Part shown: positions 45,801-53,404 of the stretch, piece after piece
How positions within the stretch are numbered: the first letter of the stretch is position 1
Layout of the letters: each line of letters begins with the position of its first letter
Origin: Branchiostoma floridae
Taxonomy: Eukaryota; Chordata; Leptocardii; Amphioxiformes; Branchiostomatidae
Length of the DNA: 53,404 nucleotides
Direction: 5' to 3'
NCBI RefSeq assembly: GCF_000003815.2
Contig: NC_049986.1
Coordinates: forward strand, 3,826,788-3,880,191
Position numbers and translations under genes: made by a program
Notes under the pieces: model-generated
Database searches by the model: none
Told to the model about the DNA's origin: nothing
Seen by the model: only the letters and a program-made list of their open reading frames with translations

Positions 45801-48800
45801 CCAGAACTTCGACATTCGGTTCAATGTTTTAAAGCCTTCTTGAAAAGTTACTAAGTAATTTTTGGCAGTCAAGTGTCTTTCTCCGCTATGCCCATGGGTT
45901 GTACTATGCAATTCAAGTGATAAAAGTAACGCACATTTTCTAATTTGGACGCCATGACGTGTGGAAGTTAAAATATAAAGTGACACCGCTGATAAAGTTG
46001 CGTTCCAGAACTTCGACATTCGGTTCAATCTTTTAAAGCCTTGTGGAAAAGTTACTAAGTAATTTTTGGCAGTCAAATGACTTTCTTCGTTATGCCCATG
46101 GGTTGTACTATGCAATTCAAGTGATAAAAGTAACGCACATTTTCTAATTTGGACGCCATGACGTTTGGAAGTTAAAAGATACAGTGACACCGCTGATAAA
46201 GTAGCGTTCCAGAACTTCGACATTCGGTTCAATGTTTTAAAGCCTCGTGGAAAAGTTACTAAGTAATTTTTGGCAGTCAAATGACTTTCTCCGCTATGCC
46301 CACGGGTTGTACTATGCAATTCAAGTGAAAAAAGTAACGCACATGTTCTAATTTGGACGCCATGACGTGTGGAAGTTAAGATATACAGTGACACCGCTGA
46401 TAAAGTAGCATTCCAGAACCCGGACATGGGGGGTGACGTTCAATGTTTTAAAGCCTTGTGGAAAAGTTACTTAGTAATTTTTACTGCATATGAATCTTCA
46501 TTTGTTTTTGTTGTTTATTCTTTATTCAGAAGAGAAATCAGCCTCGCAGTTAGTCAAAAAACAAACTGAATATAACTGATTTTACAAAATGTTGAATTTA
46601 CATGGTGAATACAGAATATATGTATATACATTAATTAAACAATTACATGACGCAGAAACAATAACTGACGCAGAAACACCTAAAACAAAGTTGTACGTAA
46701 TGCCCTACAGAGAACACTGAAGTAAGGACAGGAACGTCCTATACACTAAGTAACACTAAGATGATTCGTTATACAGGCTTATGGCCTGGTGCAAAAACGA
46801 CCTTCTCAGTCTCTGTGTCCGGGCAGCTGGCACAGTGAGTGCAGTGCCGTTTCTAAGAGTCCTCCCAGTGGGCGTAGTCCTGGCCGGCGACACCAGGTCA
46901 TGGAGTGGGTGACCCTCGTCCAGCATGTTCCTCAGTAGCTTCACTGCCGCAACCTCTCGCCGTTCTTTCAGCGTCGGCAGAGGAGACACCTCTCGTCTTC
47001 CCCTCAGTGAGACGATACGGAGTGCTCTCCGTTGTATTCTTTCAATTTGTCTCTCCTGCTCCTTACTACACCCTACTAGTAGTACGTGCCCATATTCGAG
47101 CACAGGTCTGATAAGTGTGACGTACACTTGGACCAAATCCACAACACTAGTGCCCTGTTTAGTAAGGAGCCTAAGATAAAGAATAAAGAATAAAAACAAA
47201 TGAAGATTCATATCAAATAAATAAATAAATAAATTAAATCGTGATCTGTGTCCAGGAGTTTGGAAAGTTTGGTGGTCTTCTTCACCCTTGATATCTTTGT
47301 ATCTAAATGCAAACCGATGCGTGAAACAAGCATTGTTTGAGCGCAAATGATGTATAACATGTGGGGTTGTGAGATAGCGATGTGATAATTACCTTCGCCA
47401 AGAAGGTTATATTTTGGGTAGCGTTTGTATGTGCATGTGTGTGTTTGTTAAAGACCACCATAACTCCAGAACGCCTGGATGGATTGCATTGATATTTGGT
47501 ATGTGGGTAGGTCTTGTTGAGACCTGGAAACGATTAGATTTCGGGTCCCCTAGCGGCCTGTTACGGTACAGCAGCAGAACTTCCTGGTTTGATGTCACGA
47601 GTTCTGGACATGTTGTGGCTATGAATTTTAAGTGGTAGACAGCTCTTAAAGCCGTGAGTAATATAAGTGGTATAGGTTTGGGCTCCCTAGCGGCTTGTTT
47701 TGGAACTGCAGGACAAATTAGTATCAGACTTTGAAAGGGAATAACTAAAGAAGGGGTTGACGGATTGTAATGATTTTTGGTATGTGGATAGGTTACGTGA
47801 TGCTTCATATAATTACATATCAATTATGCAGATTGAAAGCTAATTTGCATAATTAATTGGGAAATTGTCTCAATATACTCAATTTAATTATAGGACCATA
47901 GCAACATGTGACCTTTGTAACCGAGTAAGAGAATATTGATAGATATACATTATGCAGAATAAAGACCTAATTTGCATAATTAATGAGAAAATGCTTTAAT
48001 GTCATTGTGGTAAGCTAGAGAAGATGATCAACTGATATGATTTATGTAAATGAGGGTCTGTTTTGTAAAATCGATGAGAAGCATTTACATTATTAGTTCA
48101 CCCTTCACTCACAAGAGAACCCCTTTTGACAGCAATGCTCTCTGAATATTAATCGCCAGGCGAATGGAATACGACTATCAAAACCCATAAATCTTTAATA
48201 CTTATAAACAATAAAACCGTCGCCATGGCAATAATTTTAATTGCCACACTTTTTACGATTCCGTGCCGATCTAACTCTATCTCAGAAAGACGTTAACCCT
48301 TCCCCTAAGCATCAGAACAATCCAAAGGTTCCGTTAAGAAGCAATACAGTGCGGACGAAGTCAGTTGACATTTCTTCCTTTAGAAAAAAACTTTAAAGCA
48401 AGTTTCACCGAAACAGCTACCCTCATGACCTACGAAAACACGGGTAATCATTTTTATCGTATAACTAAAATTTATCTGAAACCTTTTCGTTTCTATGATT
48501 CCTGCTAGCGAAGCGACCAGAAAACAACGCACCTCAAACGCACGATCTGGGTAATCAGGTAACAAGACCGCATTACCGTTGTCTCGAGCACTAACGAAAA
48601 GGTATTCGCCAAGTGATCAATACTTGCCACCGAAAAGCGTACGAAGAACGGGATTTTTAGGAAATGTAAAATAGATATCATACATTGCTGTAGTGGTACC
48701 AGTATCTTAAGAATTGTGGTTTCCATCAAATCAGCATCAGAACGTAGCGGAATTACAGTACGTATACTTACCATTTGTGACGTACACTTCCAGCGTCATG

Positions 48801-50052
48801 GCAACCCAGCCCTCATAGCCTATCGGGAATATGCAAATGTAGCGTGACGTCACAGGAGTAGGAAGAGGACGACTCGCTTTGTTGTAACGGTCACGGTTTC
48901 CTTGGAAAACCTGTGCAACAAAAACGTCGGAAGATTTGGACATTTGGTAGCACGGAAGATGATATCTGCTACCGCACCGCGTGCCAGCCCAATGGTGGTT
49001 GTTACACCACAAACTTGTATCTATCCCAAAAGCGCTTTTCGGATACAGTACATTTGGGATAGCACAGCGTCTGGGATATCTAGGATGCGCTCTGGTTTAC
49101 AGCGCTTTTGGAATAGAAGCACACCTGGGATGCAGGCCTATCCAAGATGTGATTCTGTCCCAAAAGCTCTTCTGGGATAGAATTTTCTGTACCGGTACCT
49201 ACCCCTTATACCGGCTATACAAATACATATTAAGCTGGTGTACATGTGCTATGCCGAAAGATGATTGCACCGCCTATACTTATGTAGATCCTCGTATACT
49301 ATTTCTTTAAATCCTTGCACCTGTTTCCAATACCCCCCCCCCCCCCCAGGGCCCATTTGTTAGTTCGTACCTGCACGGTGTTGTTGCTGCCTTCGTAATC
49401 TGTCCACCAATCGCCGTCCATGCTGAAGGCTAAAGTGAATGACGTCACCCAGCTACCCAGGTCCCAGTTCGAGCCGCCTCCACTGATGACCACGCCGGTG
49501 ATGTCAGTCGTTTTACCAAAGTAAACCTGTAGTCAAACGTTTAATAGAGAAATGTTCAGTAAATTGCGCAAACCAGTCCTAAAATGGCGCACAAAATATG
49601 TCGCTTGCCATTATTTGGAATATTTCGGAGATTATTATGAACTTGAAATTCACAGAGAACGGCGTAAATTGCCCCAAGAGTTATCTTCCACTTAAATATC
49701 ATGCCCACTGCCTGTCCAGATTTCGAGATATCAAAACCGGTAGTTTCGCTGCAGTACCGTAACAAGCCGCTAGGGAGCCCAAAATCTAATCGTTTTCAGG
49801 TCTCAATAAGGCCTACCCACGTACCAAATAACAATAGTAATAGGTAATAGGTAATAGGTAATAAAGGGAACAATACCTTAAGCCATTGGTCGACCACAGA
49901 ACTTGGTACCCAGCAGTACCCTGGTGTAGTCGGAGGCGTGTGCCGAGCCTGGGAGGCGGCGAACTCCGGCTTGAACTCGGAACTGGCAGAGATGAAAAAA
50001 TCAGGAATGTACCGACTTGCCAACCCAAGCGGGAACCCAGGAGGTGGGACGT
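33718..50052 (-). CDS. Gene C: F5/8 type C x2 / LDLa x5 surface protein (5' end missing)
   Basis: Minus-strand coding exons: 50052-49877, 49526-49371, 48910-48772, 42964-42744, 40918-40760, 39772-39634, 38292-38181, 37232-37111, 36371-36258, 35952-35836, 35422-35135, 34247-34125, 33818-33718. All have GT/AG borders and consistent phase, giving about 655 codons in the window. The first exon starts in phase 1, so an upstream exon with the signal peptide must exist. Order: F5/8C, F5/8C, Cys-rich exon, five LDLa modules, Ser/Thr/Asn-rich stalk, hydrophobic C-terminus (AMGWMVAAAMGGQILYRLAF) directly before the stop, which fits a GPI-anchor signal or a short anchor. Role in adhesion or ligand capture is inferred. 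The 5.8-kb intron between the two F5/8C domains holds the satellite and a LINE remnant. Confidence 0.75.
34125..36371 (-). CDS. Gene C LDLa modules 2-5 and stalk
   Basis: Exon 36371-36258: CDETEDCLDGVDEQSC. Exon 35952-35836: LGDGHQDCPDGEDERISD, lacking the last cysteine. Exon 35422-35135 holds one full module (CDGDADCLEKEDEQDC) and the start of another (CDGYPDCALG). That module is completed in exon 34247-34125 by EDEQGC, followed by a Thr/Asn/Pro stalk. All exons are phase 1-1. Confidence 0.85.
36188..36228 (+). repeat. Short PLE tail fragment
   Basis: CATATCCAGTTGCTTGAGTAA followed by an ATTTTAGGCATA-like block matches the end of the PLE tail at 51808-51848. Confidence 0.5.
36495..36662. 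mobile_element. Snapback element, ~75-bp arms
   Basis: The inner arms 36544-36571 and 36588-36615 are perfect 28-bp inverted repeats with a 16-base loop. The outer arms continue to about 36495 and 36662 with a few mismatches. Non-coding, in an intron of gene C. Confidence 0.75.
36758..37105. repeat. 34-bp minisatellite, 10 copies
   Basis: Unit ACCATTAGATGAGAAGTACT plus 14 bp, ten copies with rare substitutions and one internal 8-bp duplication (36835-36842). On the minus strand each unit contains ATGGTAAAAG, matching the splice donor of the adjacent LDLa exon. Confidence 0.95.
37111..37232 (-). CDS. Gene C LDLa module 1
   Basis: Encodes QFLPCWDDVRTERG, then SQTCDGTEDCFTGMDEEIC. It starts in phase 2 after the Cys-rich exon and ends in phase 1 at GTAAAA. 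The minisatellite begins 5 bp beyond the donor. Confidence 0.85.
38181..38292 (-). CDS. Gene C Cys-rich exon
   Basis: Encodes GSGCTSDQAFCYGTC, DNLCPAFDGC and VPQRYNHQGG. Five cysteines and no family recognised. The phase (1 in, 2 out) links the second F5/8C domain to LDLa 1; the acceptor ends CACAAG. Confidence 0.6.
38403..38416. repeat. G homopolymer
   Basis: G run close to the Cys-rich exon. Similar G/C runs occur at 25400, 49332, 50893, 51489 and 52050. Confidence 0.9.
39634..42964 (-). CDS. Gene C second F5/8 type C (discoidin) domain
   Basis: Exon 42964-42744 gives IPDLHITASS, ILPWEARLNYG and DPDPWLQ. Exon 40918-40760 gives VCAVAGVITQG, LWVTSYKLAFSVNGQTW. Exon 39772-39634 gives VFIGNSD and FYPLSYRIMVAMRVEVLV. 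The three-exon layout and the 139-nt last exon match the first F5/8C domain, so the two arose by duplication. Confidence 0.88.
39836..40620. other. Intron with internally repetitive CGGATT motifs
   Basis: Between about 40260 and 40560 the motifs TCCGTAT, TTCGGA and CGGATT recur many times in both orientations. No exon is recognised. Confidence 0.4.
40967..41690 (+). repeat. Dispersed repeat family R1, copy 3, with tandem monomers
   Basis: Begins CTAGAAAGGCCGACATTTGC as at 2905. It then runs into about five degenerate monomers of roughly 110-130 bp, each with a (G/C)CAAGAATAGACTCTTCC-like and a CAAAAATACTCC-like block. Confidence 0.65.
42060..42640. repeat. Dispersed family with TTTGCATAATTAATGA motif
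   Basis: AGAAAGAGAAGAATATTGAT and AAATGAGGAC..TTTGCATAA blocks repeat through this stretch and match 43380-43860 and 47800-48070. Non-coding. Confidence 0.5.
43170..43870 (+). repeat. Dispersed CTAGCGGC / TTTGCATAATTAAT family
   Basis: CCCCTAGCGGCC near 43179 and CCCTAGCGGC near 43313 are followed by two ATTATGCAAAT..ATTTGCATAATTAATG units near 43437-43470 and 43565-43600. The same order of blocks occurs at 47530-48000. Confidence 0.6.
44640..46481. repeat. Satellite array, period ~204-212 bp, nine copies
   Basis: TTTGGACGCCATGACG recurs at about 44714, 44906, 45117, 45320, 45532, 45744, 45948, 46152 and 46356. The last three periods are exactly 204 bp. Several monomers carry CACCGCTGATAAAGTAGCG and CCCATGGGTTGTACTATGCA. 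On the minus strand the array is open for 291 codons because 204 is a multiple of three; I treat that frame as a by-product. Confidence 0.9.
46748..47180 (-). pseudogene. LINE reverse-transcriptase C-terminal fragment
   Basis: The minus-strand frame gives LIRPVLEYG, IERIQRRALRIVSLRGRRE and LRRSFLHQAISLYN. This is the end of the reverse transcriptase region of CR1/jockey-type LINEs. The upstream part is lost and replaced by an A/T-rich simple repeat (47177-47232). Lies in the large intron of gene C. Confidence 0.75.
47400..48090 (+). repeat. Dispersed CTAGCGGC / TTTGCATAATTAAT family
   Basis: Blocks TCCCCTAGCGGCCTGTTACGG (47543) and CTCCCTAGCGGCTTGTTTTGG (47686) are followed by ATGATTTTTGGTATGTGGATAGG and ATTTGCATAATTAAT. 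Same order as 43170-43870; the 5' part also recurs reversed at 49560-49830. Confidence 0.65.
48772..50052 (-). CDS. Gene C first F5/8 type C (discoidin) domain
   Basis: Exon 50052-49877: YIPDFFISASSEFKPEFAAS, ARHTPP, VDQWLK. Exon 49526-49371: VYFGKTTDITGVVISGGG, SFTLAFSMDGDWW. Exon 48910-48772: VFQGNRDR, RYICIFPIGYEGWVAMTLEV. Intron phases 0 and 0 lie inside the domain, with phase 1 at both ends. The usual terminal cysteine pair of F5/8C domains is not evident. Confidence 0.9.
49018..49203. repeat. Inverted-repeat element related to the GTACCGGTAC MITE
   Basis: CTATCCCAAAAGCGCTTTTC near the left and CTGTCCCAAAAGCTCTTCTG near the right are direct copies, with inverted TGGGATAG ends. The right flank GTACCGGTACCTACCCC is the reverse of the 28214 terminus. 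Confidence 0.5.
49560..49830 (-). repeat. Dispersed CTAGCGGC family, reverse copy
   Basis: Reverse complement of the 47480-47650 sequence, including GCCGCTAGGGAGCCC near 49770 and the GTACCGTAACAAG block. Confidence 0.6.
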
Positions 50053-50333
50053 CTGTGAGGAAATATGCATTTAGTAAGACTTAAACATAAACAATAATTC
50101 CCTATATACATGAGTCATGACGTATGGTTATATGATTTAGATATAAAAAATATTGACGATCTTTTTTACCTTCGTGAAATGCAGGTATAGTTTTGTGTGT
50201 TTTGGTGTGTTTCCGCCGATTTATCTCCAGTACGCAGTGTGCTATTGCGATGGTATTTGGTAGATTGGTGTGGTGTGGTGGCCTGACGATCAGGTTTGAT
50301 TTGGGGCCTAATTGATTTTGAACTTGGTACAGA

Positions 50334-50746
50334 ATGTTGCTTTTTGCGTTAATTAGTGATGGCTCTACCATCGAACAAGTTGGAGATTTTAGGTATCTTG
50401 GCAGCTATGGCAACACTGCCCACGATGTGAAGTGTCGTCTTGCACAGGCGTGGGGTGTTTCTAATGCCCTAACCAAAGTATGGAAAGCCCCAATACCGAA
50501 ATCTACAAAACTCAAAGTCTTCAAGACATGCGTTGAAGCAATTCTCCTCTATGGAGCAGACTCATGGACTCTATCAAAATCTCTTGATGGGAACAACACC
50601 CACATGCTTCGTGCTGCCCTTGATGTTTTATGGAGGAGGCACATCTCCAACAAAGAACTTTATGGTCCCCTGCCGCAAATATCGGCGGTTGTCCGCAGTC
50701 GAAGATTGCGTTTGGCAGGGCACGTGGTCAAATGGCAGGAGAGGTC
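50334..50746 (+). pseudogene. LINE reverse-transcriptase fragment cut by a PLE
   Basis: The frame encodes VGDFRYLGSYGNTAHDVKCR, AQAWGVSNALTKVWKAP, KLKVFKTCVEAILLYGADSW and RRLRLAGHV. These are the conserved end blocks of an RTE/CR1-like reverse transcriptase. The homology stops at 50746, exactly where the PLE inverted arm starts. Confidence 0.8.
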
Positions 50747-50944
50747 TTGGATTCCAAAGAAAACAAAGCTAAGCCAAAGTCAAGCTGAAGACAATTTGGA
50801 TTTCAAAGGATAGCAAGGCTAAGACACAGTTAATGCAAATGAGTCAATTAGCTCATGTTGTTTTAGTTACAGGAGCTAAAAGTTTTGTTGGCGGGGGGGG
50901 AGGGGGGTAGTGCTATGTCCCAAGTGCCGGAAAGTTCTATACGT
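50747..50944 (+). repeat. PLE inverted arm, left
   Basis: Reverse complement of 51451-51648 with few mismatches. It contains the G-run at 50893-50907, matching the C-run at 51489-51499. Confidence 0.85.
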
Positions 50945-50997
50945 GAACAGCCCTCAAACCCTCGGACCACTCAAAGAAAACGGCCAAGTGCAAACCA

Positions 50998-51516
50998 TTG
51001 ACCGACAGAAAGAAAGCCAACATTACCATCCCCTATGTCCAAGGAGTTTCGGAAAAACTCAGACGGATCTTCCAAAACTTCAACATCGCCACTAACTTCA
51101 AACCTCACTCAACCCTCCGACACAAACTGGTACATCCAAAAGACAAACCACAGAAAGGTACTAAGGCCAATGTAATCTACAGACTCAAATGCGAGGAACC
51201 CAACTGTAACAACACATACATTGGTGAGACTAGTCGTCCACTAAAAGCAAGGTACCAAGAACATTGCAAACCGAAGGCCAACGGCTACTCTTCTGCTATT
51301 TTCAACCACCTAGAACACAACCAAGGACATTCCTTCAACCTCCAATCTACCGACATCCTAGACCATGAAGCCCGCTGGTTTGAACGGGGAGTTAGAGAGG
51401 CCATATATGAGAGAATATACAATCCCACCCTCAACAGAAAAGGGGGGGCTACGTATGGAACTTTCCGGCACTTGGGACATAGCACTACCCCCCCCCCCCG
51501 CCAACAAAACTTTTAG
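50998..51516 (+). CDS. PLE GIY-YIG endonuclease, C-terminal fragment
   Basis: The frame is open from about 50950 and stops at 51514-51516. It encodes NVIYRLKCEEPNCNNTYIGE, then TSRPLKARYQEHC, an AIFNHLEHNQGHSF block and LDHEARWFERGVREAIYERI. The VIY..YIG pair with an intervening CxxxxC, the Arg helix and the E..W block are diagnostic of the Penelope-like endonuclease. No reverse transcriptase precedes it. Confidence 0.88.
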   Translation: MTDRKKANITIPYVQGVSEKLRRIFQNFNIATNFKPHSTLRHKLVHPKDKPQKGTKANVIYRLKCEEPNCNNTYIGETSRPLKARYQEHCKPKANGYSSAIFNHLEHNQGHSFNLQSTDILDHEARWFERGVREAIYERIYNPTLNRKGGATYGTFRHLGHSTTPPPRQQNF

Positions 51517-51750
51517 CTCCTGTAACTAGAACAACAACAGGAGCTAATTGACTCATTTGCATTAACTGTGTCTTAGCCTTGCTATCCTTTGAAATCCAAA
51601 TTGTCTTCAGCTTGACTTAGGCTTAGCTTTGTTTTCTTTGGAATCCAAATTGTCTTCAGTCTGAATTGTCTTACAACCTTTCCTATTGGACATCTGAAAT
51701 TGTCTTCATTCATAGTTAGAGTATAAAAGACCTGTTTCTTCCAGATCTCT

Positions 51751-51798
51751 TCAGTGTCACTGACGAAGGATAGTGGATTCTATCCGAAACGTCTGACC
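51751..51798 (+). ncRNA. Hammerhead ribozyme motif (PLE type)
   Basis: Helix I strand GTCA (51756-51759), core CTGACGA (51760-51766), helix II GGATAG/CTATCC (51768-51773, 51780-51785) with a 6-base loop, GAAA (51786-51789), the short palindromic helix III ACGT, GTC with predicted cleavage after 51793, and TGAC (51794-51797) pairing with GTCA. All core bases match the consensus CUGANGA..GAAA..GUC. The minimal helix III suggests it acts as a dimer. Confidence 0.8.
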
Positions 51799-51989
51799 GT
51801 TTCAAAACCATATCCAGTTGCTTGAGTAACTATTTTTGGCGTATGCCATTTATCATGTATCAGGCCTCTGTACATAAGTGTATTTGTACTGGTGCTCAGG
51901 GTAATGTTTTTGTCAGTTATCTTCTTGGTGCTTCCAGAGGTGTGTTGAAGTTTGCGAGGGTCTCTTAGTTAGCTGCTTATGATAATCAT

Positions 51990-52060
51990 GGGGAAATCAT
52001 CATCATCATCATGGGTTACCCCCATATAACCCCGCAAGGGGCAAAATAGGGGGGGGGGGG
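51990..52060 (-). repeat. (CAT)n plus GC block, probable retroposon tail
   Basis: (ATC)n followed by GGGTTACCCCCATATAACCC and CGCAAGGGG. In reverse this resembles the end of the 575-955 repeat. Confidence 0.35.
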
Positions 52061-52289
52061 ATGAAAGCGGAAGCAACTATCAAAACAGAAGAAGAAATGT
52101 AAGGGGGCGTTATCGTAAAAAAGTGGTATGTGCTTTTTTATTGTTCAAGTTGTTTGCAGTATATTGTGTAAAAAGAAAGGTATGTGTAAGTTGATATGTT
52201 GATACATTTGCTCACTTTTGTACTAAATGGTCTAATTAGATATTGTGTCATGAGCGTTTGATCTGTTATCTATTTGCGCTACACCTCCA

Positions 52290-52680
52290 GAACAAAACAT
52301 GCAATCGCAATTATATTTGGTACATGCCTTGTTAGTGGTAGCTTGACGATCAGCTTTGATTTTAGGCCTCCTGGTGTTTACACTTGACACTGCAGATTGC
52401 ATTTTGTGTGTGTGGCGTTTCTGGTGCTATATGTCTTGACGGTCAAGTTTAATTTGGGGCCTCCTTGTGTATAAACTTGATGCTGCAGGTTGACTTTTGT
52501 GTGTAAAGTGGCATTTCCGACACTACATTTACAGAACGAAACGTGCGATTGGGAAGTTTTTTTGTAAATGGTTTGTTGGTGGTGTCTCGCTAATTAGGTT
52601 TGATTTGGGGCCTCCTGGTGTTTAAACTTGATACTGCAGATTGCCCCATTTTTGTGTGCGGGGGGGCATTATGGGTGTTA
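52290..52680 (+). repeat. Degenerate tandem repeat, three units
   Basis: TTTGATTT(T/G)(A/G)GGCCTCCTGGTGTTTA-like cores near 52357, 52448 and 52598, each followed by ACTTGA..CTGCAGATTG. A related single unit lies at about 50235-50330. Confidence 0.6.
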
Positions 52681-52699
52681 TACATCCAGAAGAAAATAT

Positions 52700-53404
52700 A
52701 TATCCAGGACAGTCATTTTCCACCATCGTTAAAAACAAACAAATTACAAAACAAACACCTAGTACATTTCATGCATGTCTGAAGTCTACGAACTCTTGTT
52801 GGTTTTTCTATTTATTTACTTTTGGTGTATCCAAGTTGCATCATTACGTTTATGCATTTTGTATTCAATTTGCACAACATTTAGTATTCTAGTTTACATT
52901 GTCATTATCATTGCGTAGTGTCATTGTCTGCATAGACTGACCGACGGTAGCAGTTAGTAGTACTTCTGTAGTGTAAACATTTTCTACTTGTTCATTTGCA
53001 AAACTGCCTCATGGTCAGGTTTGCACTGAACAGTGCAGTACAAGCTGCCTACCTGGAAAGAATCATTTAATTAAAATACGCTGAAAGGACCCCTACTCTT
53101 CTCTGAAGTGTGTTTGTTTTTCTTACGGACTTTTCTATAACAAAGGAGCTCCTTTTAACGTCAATTCCGACAAATAACCATAGTGACAGCTAGGCACTAC
53201 TTTACACCAAAGTCTAGTGAAAAAATAGGTGCTAAGTAATTTTCCAAGGAGCACAATATCGAGACCTGTCAGGGATTCGTACTCAGTACCTCCAGGCTTT
53301 AAGATCACATCCCTAACTAAACCATAATAGCAACCGCTTTCCAATCTCTATCGACATTCCTCATCTTACACTGAAGCACAATGGATAGTATGTCCGGCAC
53401 ATAT
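52700..53404. other. Non-coding end of window
   Basis: No gene recognised. The missing first exon of gene C could lie here or beyond the window; no convincing signal-peptide exon ending in phase 1 was found on the minus strand. Confidence 0.4.

Larger units (their letters stand above)
50747..51850 (+). mobile_element. Penelope-like element, 5'-truncated, with inverted 3' tail
   Basis: Contains the GIY-YIG endonuclease ORF (50998-51516) between inverted repeats 50747-50944 and 51451-51648. It is followed by a 3' non-coding tail with a hammerhead ribozyme (51751-51798) and the terminal block CCAGTTGCTTGAGTAACT. The reverse transcriptase is missing. Inverted copies of the 3' end at the 5' side are a known feature of PLE insertions. 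Confidence 0.85.

Noticed and set aside
45552-46427. 291-residue minus-strand protein
   Set aside because: Open only because satellite monomers are 204 bp; frames break in the left monomers and no start or splice context exists.

Overview
The window looks like nuclear DNA of an invertebrate deuterostome, most likely a cephalochordate (amphioxus). The genes are short GT/AG-bounded exons in long introns. Their domains (TIR, F5/8 type C, LDLa, kringle, TSP1-like, C-type lectin) are shuffled in a way typical of amphioxus. Small MITE-like elements, LINE fragments and Penelope-like retroelement (PLE) tails are dense. The species call is inference.

Three multi-exon protein genes can be assembled by hand with consistent splice phases. 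(A) Plus strand, 7151-13805: a TLR/MyD88-type TIR domain spliced in phase to a two-helix membrane protein that resembles vertebrate TMEM268, about 488 aa. (B) Minus strand, 26658-17464, apparently complete with ten coding exons and about 747 aa: signal peptide, TSP1-like domain, thirteen 17-residue Thr/Pro/Ser repeats, two kringles, an eight-cysteine hevein-like domain, LDLa, C-type lectin domain and a short acidic tail. (C) Minus strand, 50052-33718, lacking its 5' end: two F5/8 type C domains, a Cys-rich exon, five LDLa modules, a Ser/Thr-rich stalk and a short hydrophobic C-terminus that could be a GPI signal. B and C look like secreted or surface recognition proteins built from phase-1 modules. 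A looks like an intracellular signalling domain attached to a membrane anchor.

The rest is mostly repeats. 0-7 kb: palindromes, a diverged tandem duplication, a tRNA-derived SINE and a decayed PLE terminus. Intron 1 of gene A holds an 849-bp fragment of a LINE with a restriction-like endonuclease, flanked by an exact 33-bp target-site duplication. 15.7-16.5 kb and 30.4-31.4 kb: TTAA-bounded inverted-repeat elements. 28.2-29.4 kb: two MITEs, one interrupted by a PLE tail. 36.5-37.1 kb: a snapback element and a 34-bp minisatellite whose monomer copies the neighbouring splice donor. 44.6-46.5 kb: a satellite with a period of about 204-212 bp. 46.7-47.2 and 50.3-50.7 kb: reverse-transcriptase tails. 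50.7-51.8 kb: a PLE 3' end with a GIY-YIG endonuclease ORF inside a 198-bp inverted repeat, followed by a well-formed hammerhead ribozyme motif.

All exon borders were read by eye from splice signals, phase and domain content. No alignment or database search was run.
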